Position numbers and translations under genes: made by a program. A stretch of DNA of 64,000 bases, taken from contig JALSLW010000037.1 in NCBI GenBank assembly GCA_026988155.1, forward strand, positions 50,473 to 114,472, given 5' to 3'. This document shows, one piece after another, positions 15,569 through 25,319 of the stretch. A model generated the notes under the pieces. It did no database searches, was not told the DNA's origin, and saw only the letters and a program-made list of their open reading frames with translations. This stretch comes from Methylomonas sp. (GTDB taxonomy: Bacteria; Pseudomonadota; Gammaproteobacteria; Methylococcales; Methylomonadaceae). The stretch's first letter is position 1. The number at the start of each line of letters is the position of its first letter.

Positions 15569-16636
15569 TTAATATTCTTGATACATGCGACCGATATTGA
15601 AAATTCCATGTGGGTCAAAGGCTTGTTTTAGTTTACGATGCAATTGCAATAAATGTTTTGGCAAAGGCTGAAAAATTTCATCCCGCTTGCCTGAAGTGCG
15701 AAACAGAGTGGCATGTCCATTTATGGATTCACTAAACTTACGAAGCGGCTGTGCAGGCAGATCAGTTTTTAGCCATCGCAATGCGCCGCCCCATTCATAT
15801 AAAGTGTTGCCATCCAAAGATAAAATGGGAGTATTTGAAGCTAATGAAATTCGCCATAGAGCCTGATCATTTTTAAAAAAATCGTGTCTTTGCTCTTTCA
15901 CTGAATGCCAGAAATAATCAGCGTTCTTCAATAGTTCGCCACCAATAAATTGTCGCATTTCCCGAACTGCCTTTTCTGCGCCAGATAAGCGAACATAAAG
16001 AGTGTTTTGATAAAAGCAGCTGCCGCTAACGGGTAATGGCTGACTAGCCCATTGCTGAAGTTTTAACAAAGCCTCTTCACTGCCAAGATTTAACATAACA
16101 GTGGTTTCTGCTTCTGGTTTCGGCACAATTTTTAAAGAAATTTCCAATAAAACACCTAATGTACCCATTGCACCAGCCATTAGACGCGACACGTCATAGC
16201 CTGCAACATTTTTCATTACCTCGCCGCCAAAAGTTAATATCTCGGCTTTGCCATTGATGATTTTAGTTCCCAATACATAGTCTCTGGCTGCTCCGCTGTA
16301 CGCTCTGCGCGGCCCAGAAAAATTACAGGCAACAGTGCCGCCTATTGTTGCACGTTCGCCAAAGGCCGGGGGCTCAAATGCAAGCATCTGAGCATTTTCT
16401 GACAATGCATTTTCGATAACTTTTATCGGCGTTCCTGCCCTCGCCGTTATCACTAGTTCACTTGGCTGATAGCTGATAATGCCCTGGTGCTGAGTAACGC
16501 TTAATTCACTGCCAGAAACATCGCGTCCATAAAAACCTTTAGAACCGCCAGCTATAATCCTTAGTGCCTCACCCTTTTCTATCGCCAGCCTGACTCTATT
16601 TTGCAGCTGCTCGCTTATATCATTTTTCAGACCCAT
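15569..16636 (-). CDS. glcE: Glycolate oxidase FAD-binding subunit GlcE
   Basis: A 355-residue protein with a FAD_binding_4 (PCMH-type) fold. The motif GERATIGGTVACNFSGPRR and the later NVAGYDVSRLMAGAMGTLG are the flavin-contacting segments seen in GlcE. With GlcD it forms the dehydrogenase that oxidises glycolate to glyoxylate. The ATG overlaps the glcD stop by one base (TAATG), indicating translational coupling. Length is close to E. coli GlcE (350). Confidence 0.95.
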   Translation of the reverse strand: MGLKNDISEQLQNRVRLAIEKGEALRIIAGGSKGFYGRDVSGSELSVTQHQGIISYQPSELVITARAGTPIKVIENALSENAQMLAFEPPAFGERATIGGTVACNFSGPRRAYSGAARDYVLGTKIINGKAEILTFGGEVMKNVAGYDVSRLMAGAMGTLGVLLEISLKIVPKPEAETTVMLNLGSEEALLKLQQWASQPLPVSGSCFYQNTLYVRLSGAEKAVREMRQFIGGELLKNADYFWHSVKEQRHDFFKNDQALWRISLASNTPILSLDGNTLYEWGGALRWLKTDLPAQPLRKFSESINGHATLFRTSGKRDEIFQPLPKHLLQLHRKLKQAFDPHGIFNIGRMYQEY

Positions 16637-18126
16637 TAAAAGCGTTCCAGTTCAGGATATGGCAGTTCACCATTATGTACATGCATTGCCCCAAACTCAG
16701 CACACCGGTGCAATGTCGGTACGGCTTTGCCCGGGTTCAACAGACCTTTGTGATCAAAGGCTGCTTTCACCGCATGAAACTGGCTAAGTTCAGTCGATTT
16801 ATACTGCACACACATCTGGTTAAGCTTTTCCGTGCCCACCCCATGCTCGCCTGTAATGGTACCGCCTACCCTAATGCATAGTTCCAATATTTTACCGCCA
16901 AATTCTTCAGCTTTTTCTAACTCTCCAGCTATACTGGCATCAAACAGAATTAAAGGATGCAAATTGCCATCGCCAGCGTGAAAAACATTGGCTACAGCCA
17001 GACCATATTTTACAGACATATCAGCCATAGACTGTAAAACCAAAGGCAGGCTTTTACGTGGAATAGTTCCGTCCATACAGTAATAATCAGGAGAAATTCG
17101 TCCTACAGCAGGAAAGGCATTTTTGCGCCCTTTCCAAAAGTTGACTCTCTCCTGCTCATCTTTTGCTACACGCACTTCCGTTGCGCCACTGTTGTTTAAA
17201 ATATCACGTACTGCATCCGTCTGTTCTGTAACTTCAGTTTCGGCCCCATCCAATTCACAGATTAAAATAGCTTCGGCATCTGCCGGATAGCCCGCATGAA
17301 CAAAATCTTCCGCGGCCTTGATAGCCAGCCGGTCCATCATTTCTAGCCCCGCCGGAATAATGCCTGCTGAAATAATATTGCCTACGGCTTTGCCTGCATT
17401 CATCACATCATCAAAGGCAGCCAGCAACGCCTGCACTCTTTGAGGTTTAGGCAGCAGTTTCACAGTCACTTCAACTATTACAGCCAGCATTCCCTCGGAA
17501 CCAGTCATCAACGCCAATAAATCATACCCTGGAGAATCCAGCCCTCCTCCGCCAACAGTAATAAGGTCACCTTCAATAGTAACAATTTTAATCTGCTGAA
17601 TATTGTGCACCGTTAGCCCGTATTTTAGACAATGCACACCACCCGAATTTTCTGCGACATTACCCCCTATGGTACAGGCGATTTGAGAGGAAGGATCAGG
17701 CGCATAATATAGACCAAGATGATCAACGGCCTGTGAAATTGCCAGATTGCGCACACCCGGCTGCACACGGGCAATGCACACATCCTTATCTATTTCAATT
17801 ATCTTGCTGAATTTGGCCAGACTGAGCAGCACTCCTTTTGCATAAGGCAGGGCTCCGCCAGATAGCCCTGTACCGGCACCTCTTGCAACTATTGGCAAAC
17901 CTAAGCTGTAGCAAAGACGCATTATTTTTTGAACCTGTCCGACAGAATCAGGCAATACGGCTACCAATGGCAGCTGTCGATAACTGGATAGCCCATCACA
18001 TTCGTAGGGCCTCAAATCTTCCTGTTCATGCAGTATCGAGTCCTGAGGAAGAATACCCGCCAACTGACTGACCAGATTTTGCAAATCTACGGCTGGAAAA
18101 TCTGCTTTATTTGCTGTCTGTGTCAT
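16636..18126 (-). CDS. glcD: Glycolate oxidase subunit GlcD
   Basis: A 496-residue flavoprotein, the catalytic subunit of glycolate oxidase. It has the FAD_binding_4 signature VARGAGTGLSGGALPY near residue 80, NVAENSGGVHCLKYG near 155 and a C-terminal FAD-linked oxidase domain ending with VFHAGDGNLHP and GEHGVGTEK, which hold the histidines of the active site. Length matches E. coli GlcD (499). It heads the operon glcDEF. A glcC regulator, glcG or glcB is not adjacent. In a methylotroph, glycolate may come from RuBisCO side reactions or glyoxylate reduction; this is inference. The promoter must lie in the 302 bases shared with the divergent CBS gene. Confidence 0.96.
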   Translation of the reverse strand: MTQTANKADFPAVDLQNLVSQLAGILPQDSILHEQEDLRPYECDGLSSYRQLPLVAVLPDSVGQVQKIMRLCYSLGLPIVARGAGTGLSGGALPYAKGVLLSLAKFSKIIEIDKDVCIARVQPGVRNLAISQAVDHLGLYYAPDPSSQIACTIGGNVAENSGGVHCLKYGLTVHNIQQIKIVTIEGDLITVGGGGLDSPGYDLLALMTGSEGMLAVIVEVTVKLLPKPQRVQALLAAFDDVMNAGKAVGNIISAGIIPAGLEMMDRLAIKAAEDFVHAGYPADAEAILICELDGAETEVTEQTDAVRDILNNSGATEVRVAKDEQERVNFWKGRKNAFPAVGRISPDYYCMDGTIPRKSLPLVLQSMADMSVKYGLAVANVFHAGDGNLHPLILFDASIAGELEKAEEFGGKILELCIRVGGTITGEHGVGTEKLNQMCVQYKSTELSQFHAVKAAFDHKGLLNPGKAVPTLHRCAEFGAMHVHNGELPYPELERF

Positions 18127-18428
18127 AGTTATTCGTTAAGAGTAAATTTACTAACCAGCCATTTATTATCAAAGCTGCTATTTAAATACTGGCAAGTGAA
18201 AAAATGATAAATGCTAGCTTACTGATCACCCAAAACAGCACGGTGAAACTAAAAGTATACTTCATTGGCATATAAAAAAACGTTCTTTGGGATTTAGACA
18301 GCTGTGTTTATAACGAATGGAAATACGAATAATTTCAATAACAAAATACCGGTTTTTTTCACTCTAACTTGTCTTTTTTATGAAACAATATAGTCTTTAT
18401 ACTAACTGAAAATATCTTATTTAAAAAT
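18127..18428. promoter_or_regulatory. Divergent promoter region glcD / CBS gene
   Basis: A 302-base AT-rich gene-free stretch between divergent genes. Candidate -10 hexamers for the CBS gene are TATAGT and TATACT around 18389-18402, but neither has a good -35 at normal spacing. I saw no clear operator palindrome or riboswitch. Confidence 0.4.
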
Positions 18429-18848
18429 ATGAAAAAAAATGACTCAATATCTAAAATTATGTCTACAAATGTTATTTCAGTTCATCAGGGGCAGAAACTA
18501 AGTGAGGTACGCCATATTATCTGCGACTCTAACGTTCATCACGTCCCAGTTGTTGACGGGAAAAAGTTAGTTGGCCTGATAAGCTTTACTGATTTGATGA
18601 AGCTAAACATTGTGATTAGCGGAGCGGATGAACGCACAATTGACTCGATTGTTGATCAGCAATTTACTATTCAAGACGTTATGACGACTGAACTGACAAC
18701 CCTTGCCAATACTGATACGGTAAGACAGGCATCCAAAATACTTGCCGAGAGCAATTTCCATTCTCTCCCCGTTATCGACGCCCAGAAACAGATTGTTGGC
18801 ATTGTTACCATGACTGATTTAATCAAGTATCTAAATGACCAATATTAA
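18429..18848 (+). CDS. Two-CBS-domain protein
   Basis: A 139-residue protein made of a pair of CBS domains: one at about residues 7-64 (IMSTNVISVHQG to LVGLISFTDLMK) and one at about 78-137 (VMTTELTTLANTD to IVGIVTMTDLIKYL). CBS pairs bind adenine nucleotides such as AMP, ATP or SAM and report energy state to partner proteins. There is no attached effector domain, so it acts in trans or as a stand-alone sensor. It is 25 bases upstream of a polyphosphate kinase gene, probably in one operon, which suggests a role in nucleotide or polyphosphate control. Confidence 0.9.
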   Translation: MKKNDSISKIMSTNVISVHQGQKLSEVRHIICDSNVHHVPVVDGKKLVGLISFTDLMKLNIVISGADERTIDSIVDQQFTIQDVMTTELTTLANTDTVRQASKILAESNFHSLPVIDAQKQIVGIVTMTDLIKYLNDQY

Positions 18849-18873
18849 TAAACGAAAGATAAGGTAGGACAAT

Positions 18874-19725
18874 ATGGCTAAAAAAAGCAATAAGCGTAAA
18901 AATAAAAAAAAGCCTGGTATTGAAAAAGATGGAAAAATTCAGGTTTGGGTAAAAAAAGAGACTCTGGCCTATGAGAAAGAACTGCATAGACTTCAGGTAG
19001 AACTGCTGAAATTTCAGAACCATGTTAAAGATAAAGGCCTGAAAGTATTAATGCTGTTTGAAGGACGTGATGCCGCCGGAAAAGGAGGCACCATAAAAAG
19101 AATCACGGAACACTTAAACCCCCGCGGTGCAAAAGTAGTCGCGCTGGAAAAGCCATCTAACACCGAAAGAACGCAGTGGTATTTTCAACGCTATACCAGC
19201 AACCTTCCCTCTGCAGGCGAAATAGTGCTATTTGACCGTTCCTGGTATAACCGGGCAGGTGTTGAGCCCGTCATGGGGTTTTGTTCCGAAGAGGAGCATA
19301 AGGAGTTTTTAAGAGAAACCCCCGAATTTGAAAAAATGATTGTTAATTCAGGCATTATCTTTATAAAATTTTATTTCTCTGTAAGTAAAAAAGAACAGGC
19401 CAGGCGCTTTGAAAAAAGAATTACCGACCCTCTCAAGCAATATAAAATTTCTCCCGTTGACCAAGAAGCCCAAAAACTGTGGGATAAATATACTATTGCA
19501 AAATATTCCATGCTTTTATCCACGAATACTCCCTACGCAGAGTGGACAGTTATAAAATCTGATGATAAGAAAAAGGCCAGAATTAATTGCATCAAACATA
19601 TTCTGTCTCATGTTGATTACCCGAATAAAATTTCAGATGACTATTTAGTAGAAGACAAAAATATTTTGCTCAATGGTGCAGATGAAATTAAAAGAATGGA
19701 AATAAACATGAATAAAGCCGTTTAG
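18874..19725 (+). CDS. ppk2: Polyphosphate kinase 2 family protein
   Basis: A 283-residue PPK2-family enzyme that uses polyphosphate to phosphorylate nucleotides (or the reverse). The Walker A-like loop FEGRDAAGKGGT is at 62-73, the Walker B-like FDRSWYNRAGVEPVMG near 125-140, and the lid region with KEQARRFEKRITDP near 170-183. This is the one-domain form of about 280-300 residues. Whether it makes ADP/ATP or GDP/GTP cannot be told from sequence alone. A strong ribosome binding site (AAGGTAGGA) precedes the ATG. The basic lysine-rich N-terminus (residues 2-13) is a common family feature. It follows the CBS gene and is followed by repeat DNA. Confidence 0.93.
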   Translation: MAKKSNKRKNKKKPGIEKDGKIQVWVKKETLAYEKELHRLQVELLKFQNHVKDKGLKVLMLFEGRDAAGKGGTIKRITEHLNPRGAKVVALEKPSNTERTQWYFQRYTSNLPSAGEIVLFDRSWYNRAGVEPVMGFCSEEEHKEFLRETPEFEKMIVNSGIIFIKFYFSVSKKEQARRFEKRITDPLKQYKISPVDQEAQKLWDKYTIAKYSMLLSTNTPYAEWTVIKSDDKKKARINCIKHILSHVDYPNKISDDYLVEDKNILLNGADEIKRMEINMNKAV

Positions 19726-19743
19726 GAGCTAGAATTTAATATG

Positions 19744-19816
19744 CCGTCACCCAGTCTTTTATCGGGAATCGACCGCTACTAGACCATAGATTCCCAATAA
19801 AAGACTTTGGGTAACG
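19744..19816. repeat. Palindromic repeat carrying a nested insertion
   Basis: AGTCTTTTATCGGGAATC (19753-19770) pairs with GATTCCCAATAAAAGACT (19789-19806) with one mismatch; the pairing extends outward through CACCCA/TTTGGGTAACG with a small bulge. It resembles the GTCATTC-family repeat at 4821-4857. Its right end, TTGGGTAACG, is duplicated on the far side of the next element, as expected if that element inserted here. Confidence 0.75.
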
Positions 19817-19967
19817 CGCATTAAATAACCTACCCAGATTGCGCAGGATTTTTATTCGTCTTCAAGGCGCAACAAAGGGAGCATAGCAAGCTATGTGACC
19901 GAAGTTGCAACGCTGAAGACGGATAAAAAGACAAGCAAGATTGGTGGGTTATTTATTGCGAGTTGCC
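19817..19967. mobile_element. 151-bp MITE-like palindromic element with 10-bp direct repeats
   Basis: Nearly the whole element folds on itself: CGCATTAAATAACC at the left pairs with GGTTATTTATTGCG at the right, the arms stay paired through TTCGTCTTCA / TGAAGACGGA and GGCGCAAC / GTTGCAACG, and the centre is CATAGCAAGCTATG. It is bounded by exact copies of TTGGGTAACG at 19807-19816 and 19968-19977. A palindromic, non-coding element bounded by a 10-bp duplication has the look of a non-autonomous transposable element. Fragments occur at 12731-12768 and 54936-54957. No transposase in the window matches its ends. Bases 19978-20080 beyond it show nothing else recognisable. Confidence 0.72.
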
Positions 19968-20080
19968 TTGGGTAACGAAACACCATAAAAATAGCACTGA
20001 AGGAGCATTTGACTTACATAAGAAACAGCAGTTCTATCTGTTATTAATCTAGCCATACAGTTTCTTTTATAAACGGCAAT

Positions 20081-21808
20081 ATGCATTTAATCATCAAAAT
20101 CACAGCATTGATTTTATTTTTTTCAACTGGCGCCGTTAAAGCAACTGAGTCTGAAATCAGCATTCAGGGCTTGACGGAGCAGCAGGAAAACAATGTCCGT
20201 GCTTTTTTATCACTGTCATTAGAACAGTGTGCAGCACCTAGCTGGCGCATTAAAATGCTATTTTCCAAAGCGGATAACGAAATAGCCAAAGCTCTACGGG
20301 CACTTGGGCATTATCAGCCTAAAATTATCAAACAGCTGACATTTTCAGATAATTGCTGGCAAACCCATTTTGATATTTCTGCAGGAGACCCCGTCAGAGT
20401 CAGCAGTCTGGTTGTGCAGATAAATGGAGAAGCTGAACAGAACCCTGCTTTTACAAAACTGCTGTCCTCACTGCCCATTAAACAGGGGGACATTCTCAAC
20501 CATGCCCTGTATGAAAAAATAAAACAGGATTTGCGTTCCCTCTCTTTAGAATATGGCTATTTGAATCATCAGCTGATTACCAAAACACTTCAGGTTTATC
20601 CTGAGAAAAAACAGGCTAAGATTGAATTGATTATGGATTCTGGGGCACGCCATCGCTTTGGAAAGGTCACAATTGATCAGGATGTTTTAAATCCAGCTTT
20701 TGTCAGGCGTTATATTTCTACCAGCCCTGATGAATATTATTCCAGTAAAAAACTGGCAAAAACCTATAACGCACTCATTGGCAGCAATTATTTCAGCAGT
20801 GTAGAAGTTAAGCCACTATTAGAAATGATTGAAAACAATAGGGTACCCATCCATATTGTTCTGATACCGCAAAAGAAACACGACTTCAGTTTTGGTCTTG
20901 GTTTCGATACGGATATCGGCCCATTGGGCAGTTTTGGCTATAAAAACCGCCGGATTAACCGAGCAGGCCATCATGTTTCTTTCGATATGGATATATCCCC
21001 CATATTGTCCAGTGTTGAGTCTCGCTATGTCATTCCTTTCTCCGAGCCGCCGACAGACTATGTTTCGATAGGAGCAGGCTATAAATACGAAAAACCCGAA
21101 ACCTTTGAATCTCAGGAAGCGAAATTATCGTTTCACTATCATCACCTTTATAAAAATGGCTGGAAGCAGACTTTATTTCTAGACCTAAGCTATGAGTCAT
21201 CAACTATCAGCAATGAAAACCAGAATACTTTGCTGCTAGTGCCCGGGGGACGCTGGCAGTATACAGAGTCTAACCATCGCTTGCGCCCGACTAAGGGCTA
21301 TCATCTAGATTTCTCACTGGCCTCTGCACCTGAGTCAGTGGTTTCCGATGTCACTTTTATACAGGCAACCCTATCAGGTAAATTAATTAGCCCCTTGCCT
21401 TGGTCTGCCCGATTTATTACCCGCGCACAACTCGGTGCAACACTAGTCAGTGATTTTGACCGCTTACCCGCTTCCTATCGTTTTTTTGCAGGCGGCATTG
21501 AAACTATCCGAGGCTATGACTATAAAGAACTGGGTCCTAAAGATAACGACAATAATGTGATCGGTGGCAAAATGCTATCGGTTGTCAGCGCCGAATATGA
21601 ACAATTTATCACTGACTCCTGGGGAGTTGCAGTCTTCATTGATGCGGGAAATGCCTATAATACCGATAATATCAATATAAAAAGCGGTGCTGGGCTGGGG
21701 GTGCGCTGGACGTCCCCTATTGGACCTATACGACTGGATTTTGCCATACCTTTGCAGGAGTCGGAATCATCATTCCAAATTCATTTTGCCGCTGGGGTTC
21801 AATTGTAA
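20081..21808 (+). CDS. tamA: Outer-membrane translocation and assembly protein TamA
   Basis: A 575-residue Omp85-family protein. A signal peptide covers about residues 1-22 (ending AVKA). Periplasmic POTRA domains follow to about residue 265, then a 16-strand beta-barrel with the Omp85 motif FFAGGIETIRGYDYKELGP (about residues 468-486), which carries the conserved RGY. The barrel closes with the typical C-terminal strand SSFQIHFAAGVQL. TamA works with inner-membrane-anchored TamB to move or insert autotransporters and phospholipids at the outer membrane. Length matches E. coli TamA (577). tamB follows after 28 bases. Confidence 0.95.
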   Translation: MHLIIKITALILFFSTGAVKATESEISIQGLTEQQENNVRAFLSLSLEQCAAPSWRIKMLFSKADNEIAKALRALGHYQPKIIKQLTFSDNCWQTHFDISAGDPVRVSSLVVQINGEAEQNPAFTKLLSSLPIKQGDILNHALYEKIKQDLRSLSLEYGYLNHQLITKTLQVYPEKKQAKIELIMDSGARHRFGKVTIDQDVLNPAFVRRYISTSPDEYYSSKKLAKTYNALIGSNYFSSVEVKPLLEMIENNRVPIHIVLIPQKKHDFSFGLGFDTDIGPLGSFGYKNRRINRAGHHVSFDMDISPILSSVESRYVIPFSEPPTDYVSIGAGYKYEKPETFESQEAKLSFHYHHLYKNGWKQTLFLDLSYESSTISNENQNTLLLVPGGRWQYTESNHRLRPTKGYHLDFSLASAPESVVSDVTFIQATLSGKLISPLPWSARFITRAQLGATLVSDFDRLPASYRFFAGGIETIRGYDYKELGPKDNDNNVIGGKMLSVVSAEYEQFITDSWGVAVFIDAGNAYNTDNINIKSGAGLGVRWTSPIGPIRLDFAIPLQESESSFQIHFAAGVQL

Positions 21809-21836
21809 TGCCTGACTATAGCCTCCCAGAATTCAA

Positions 21837-24800
21837 ATGCTGAAGTTTCTCAGACATATCAAACTGATCACAATAGGGTTAACGGCGACAGTTGCAATAC
21901 TATTTATTATACTGCTTTCTCTGGTCACAACTGAAAAGGGCAGCCGCTGGCTGTTGCAGACAGCTTTTTCCAGCATAAAACAGATCAGTACTGCCGAAAT
22001 AAACGGCTCCATTGCCAATAGCCTAACCCTTAAGAAGCTGTATTATCAGCAGAGCAGCGATTTTTCCATTTCAATTAAAGAGTTTAAACTGAAATGGCAT
22101 TCAACAGAGTTATTAAAAGGACATCTGCACATTACGTTAATGCAGTTAGATGGCATTGAAATTAAAGGTCAGCCTTCTGGCAGCCAAGATAAAGAAGATA
22201 AGAGTGCAGTTCCAGAAATTCCATTATCACTGAACATCGATCAACTGATCATCAATCAATTGAGCTGGCTGAATGAAGGAAGTAAAACTGAACTCCAGCA
22301 ATTACTATTAACGGCTCAGCTGAAACATAATATCTTAAAGCTATCTAAACTAAAATTAGCTATGCCCCCGCTGCAGATTAATGCAGCCAGTGAAATACAG
22401 CTGCAATCGGACTGGCCTTTAACTGCAGAACTTGACTGGTCTTACATGATGGAGGCATCAAAACTGAAAGGACTATTCAAAGTCACTGGCAATATGGATC
22501 AATTTGATATATACAGCACCATTAAAGGGGCGGTCGTATCAGAACAGCAGGGCTTTATTAAACTGTCTGCAAATCAGCCCGAATTCAGTTTAAGCGGCCA
22601 TTGGAATAAACTGCAATGGCCTTTATCTGGCAAAGCACAAGTTAGCAGCCATAAAGGCGATTTCCAAATTCAGGGTAGTGCTCAAAACTATCATGCAGTC
22701 CTAAATGGAAAAGCTGCAAGCAATGATGCTACTGACTTTTCCTTTGTTTTTATTGGAAACGGCAATCAGCAAAGCATTGATATTGAGCGTATGCAGCTCA
22801 ACCCAGTACAAGGCCTGCTCAATCTAGAGGGGCAGGTATCATGGGCACAAGGAGTCGGCTTTGATCTGGCTGTGACATCAAAGAATCTCAATCCTGCAGA
22901 TTTTGGAACTGATATTCCCGGGGAAATTAATCTTAATGCACATGGCAAAGGCAGATTTGATAAGGGAAAAATAAATGCGACGTTAGATATTAAGAAAATC
23001 GCAGGCACAATTCATGACCAACCTATCAATGCCAACGGCAAAATCAAACTGGCCGGTAAGCAGATTCATTTTCAGAAATTTCAGCTTTCCGCTGGCAGCA
23101 ATCGGCTGCAGGCATCAGGCCAGTTAACAGAGCAGCTGGCTAACCTGAAATTTACCATAGCTGCCCCGGATTTAAAAACAGCCTGGCCTCGTCTGACAGG
23201 AAATATGAATGGCTACATACAGATCAAAGGATCTTTACTAAAGCCCATTGTCTCAGGCAATATACAGGGCCATTCACTCAGCTATCAAACTAACCGGATC
23301 GACAGCCTATCACTACAGGCCGATTATGCTCATACTTCTAATAAACAGTCCAATATGGACTTTTCAGTGACCGACATTCAAATAGGCGAGAACAAAATAA
23401 AGCGCATTACCCTAAAAGGGTACGGTAATCAGAAAAGCCATAATGTCAGTTTCAATATGTTCTCGCCAATTGTTAATGCCAGCATCAATGTCGATGGTGA
23501 ATGGAATGGCAAACAATGGTTAGGACATATTCATGATGTAACCATAGATCATCCGCAGTTAAAAAAATGGCAGTTACAGACCGCGGTTAATTTAATGCTA
23601 AGCAAAACCAAAGAGAACTACGATATTAACTTACCCACCAGCTGCCTAGTTCAGAATCAGGCTCAATTGTGCCTGTCTGCACAAGGAGACCCCAATAAAC
23701 AACTGGATGGAAAACTATCCTTATCATCATGGCCTTTGGCTCTCACCAAACACTGGCTGCCTGAGGAATTATCTTTACAGGGCTTAGTATCGGCAAACGC
23801 CATATTTTCTTCCCATTCAAAAGACTTGGCAGCCAAAGCCAGTGTCAATATTACTAAAGGTATGGCACTGTTAAAAAAGGATGAAAACATAATCCATAAG
23901 CAGGCTTTTACAGAATCAGTACTGCAGCTGCAATATCAGCAGGATCATTTAAACTCTACACTCCGCCTGGGTCTGGGGAAAAAGGATTTCATCACCGCAG
24001 AAATCATTACTGGCCCGGCTGACAATTCAGGCACCCGCCGCCTTTCTGGCATACTAAAATCCAATATTTCTGATATGACTTTTGCTGATGGACTGCTGCC
24101 CCAGATAAACCAGCTACAAGGATTGTTTACAGCTGACCTGAAGATAGCAGGAGACACTCATCAGCCTACTGTGACAGGGGCTGCAAAATTGCAAAATAGC
24201 CAGTTCGAAATACCAAAACTTGGCACTGCCTTTCATAATTTCAATCTGCGTATCAATAGTGAAAATAGCAATTCTAAGCGCCTGCAATTGAATGCAAAAA
24301 TTGAATCAGGCGAAGGGCAGCTCATCGCTAAGGGTCACCTGGATTTACAGGCTGAACATAATTATCCGCTGTCTCTGGCACTAACGGGGGAAAACTTTCG
24401 AATAAGCCGTCTTCCAGAAGCAGAGGTCATTATCTCTCCCAGCCTGACTATTGATAAACAGGATAACCTGACAAAAATTGACGGCCTCATCAAAATAGAT
24501 AAAGCACAGATTGAAATTAAAACCCTGCCAGAAACTGCCATTGCCCCCAGCGAGGACGAAGCTATCATCACATCCGACAAGCCTAAACAAAAAACAATTG
24601 ACCTGTCACGCCTTAATACCCGCATTTCCATACACTTTGGTGAAAACAGCCATTTTTCCGGTTTTGGGCTGAAAACCCGTTTAGCAGGTAAACTGCATTA
24701 TATTTCAAAGCAAGATAAACAGCGTATGCAAGGACATGCAGAGATGAAAAATGCGAGCTATCGTGCCTATGGGCAGGACTTAAAGATCCGTAAAGGGGAG

Positions 24801-25304
24801 TTTGTTTTTAACGGCCCCGCTGACAATCCCTGGCTAAACATTGAAGCTATCCGCAAAGCCAATACCGAAGATATTACTGCGGTTTTAAACGTGACTGGTC
24901 CCCTGAAAAATCCAAAGACTCGAGTTTTTACTGAACCTGCACTGACAGAGTCGGAGGCACTTGCCTATCTGGTTACAGGCAACTCGCTTAAAAACATGGG
25001 TAAAGGCGGGAGCGGTACAGTTGCCAGCGCAGCTTTTAATTATGGTGCAGGCCAGTTGTCCTGGCTCAGCGACCAATTAGGGATTGATGAATTTGAATTT
25101 AAACAGGGGGAAACAATCCAAGACAGTGCTGTTCAATTGGGCCATTACCTGAACCCTGACCTATATGTTGGACTCACCATGGGACTTTTTTCCAATAAAT
25201 ATGCCGCCAATCTCAGGTACCGTCTGTCAAAACACTTCAGCATTAATACTAGGGCAGGAGAAACCCAGCGCATAGACCTTAAATACCATATAGAAATCGA
25301 TTAA
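21837..25304 (+). CDS. tamB: Translocation and assembly module protein TamB
   Basis: A 1155-residue AsmA-like protein. An N-terminal membrane anchor (residues about 12-33) is followed by a very long periplasmic beta-rich region and a C-terminal DUF490 domain (from about residue 790), with the conserved end PDLYVGLTMGLFSNKYAANLRYRLSK. TamB spans the periplasm as a hydrophobic groove and pairs with TamA; recent work implicates the AsmA group in lipid transport to the outer membrane. Length is close to E. coli TamB (1259). It lies between tamA and a lytic transglycosylase, with gaps of 28 and 15 bases, so the three are probably one operon. Confidence 0.95.
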   Translation: MLKFLRHIKLITIGLTATVAILFIILLSLVTTEKGSRWLLQTAFSSIKQISTAEINGSIANSLTLKKLYYQQSSDFSISIKEFKLKWHSTELLKGHLHITLMQLDGIEIKGQPSGSQDKEDKSAVPEIPLSLNIDQLIINQLSWLNEGSKTELQQLLLTAQLKHNILKLSKLKLAMPPLQINAASEIQLQSDWPLTAELDWSYMMEASKLKGLFKVTGNMDQFDIYSTIKGAVVSEQQGFIKLSANQPEFSLSGHWNKLQWPLSGKAQVSSHKGDFQIQGSAQNYHAVLNGKAASNDATDFSFVFIGNGNQQSIDIERMQLNPVQGLLNLEGQVSWAQGVGFDLAVTSKNLNPADFGTDIPGEINLNAHGKGRFDKGKINATLDIKKIAGTIHDQPINANGKIKLAGKQIHFQKFQLSAGSNRLQASGQLTEQLANLKFTIAAPDLKTAWPRLTGNMNGYIQIKGSLLKPIVSGNIQGHSLSYQTNRIDSLSLQADYAHTSNKQSNMDFSVTDIQIGENKIKRITLKGYGNQKSHNVSFNMFSPIVNASINVDGEWNGKQWLGHIHDVTIDHPQLKKWQLQTAVNLMLSKTKENYDINLPTSCLVQNQAQLCLSAQGDPNKQLDGKLSLSSWPLALTKHWLPEELSLQGLVSANAIFSSHSKDLAAKASVNITKGMALLKKDENIIHKQAFTESVLQLQYQQDHLNSTLRLGLGKKDFITAEIITGPADNSGTRRLSGILKSNISDMTFADGLLPQINQLQGLFTADLKIAGDTHQPTVTGAAKLQNSQFEIPKLGTAFHNFNLRINSENSNSKRLQLNAKIESGEGQLIAKGHLDLQAEHNYPLSLALTGENFRISRLPEAEVIISPSLTIDKQDNLTKIDGLIKIDKAQIEIKTLPETAIAPSEDEAIITSDKPKQKTIDLSRLNTRISIHFGENSHFSGFGLKTRLAGKLHYISKQDKQRMQGHAEMKNASYRAYGQDLKIRKGEFVFNGPADNPWLNIEAIRKANTEDITAVLNVTGPLKNPKTRVFTEPALTESEALAYLVTGNSLKNMGKGGSGTVASAAFNYGAGQLSWLSDQLGIDEFEFKQGETIQDSAVQLGHYLNPDLYVGLTMGLFSNKYAANLRYRLSKHFSINTRAGETQRIDLKYHIEID

Positions 25305-25319
25305 CAGTAAACATTAGTT

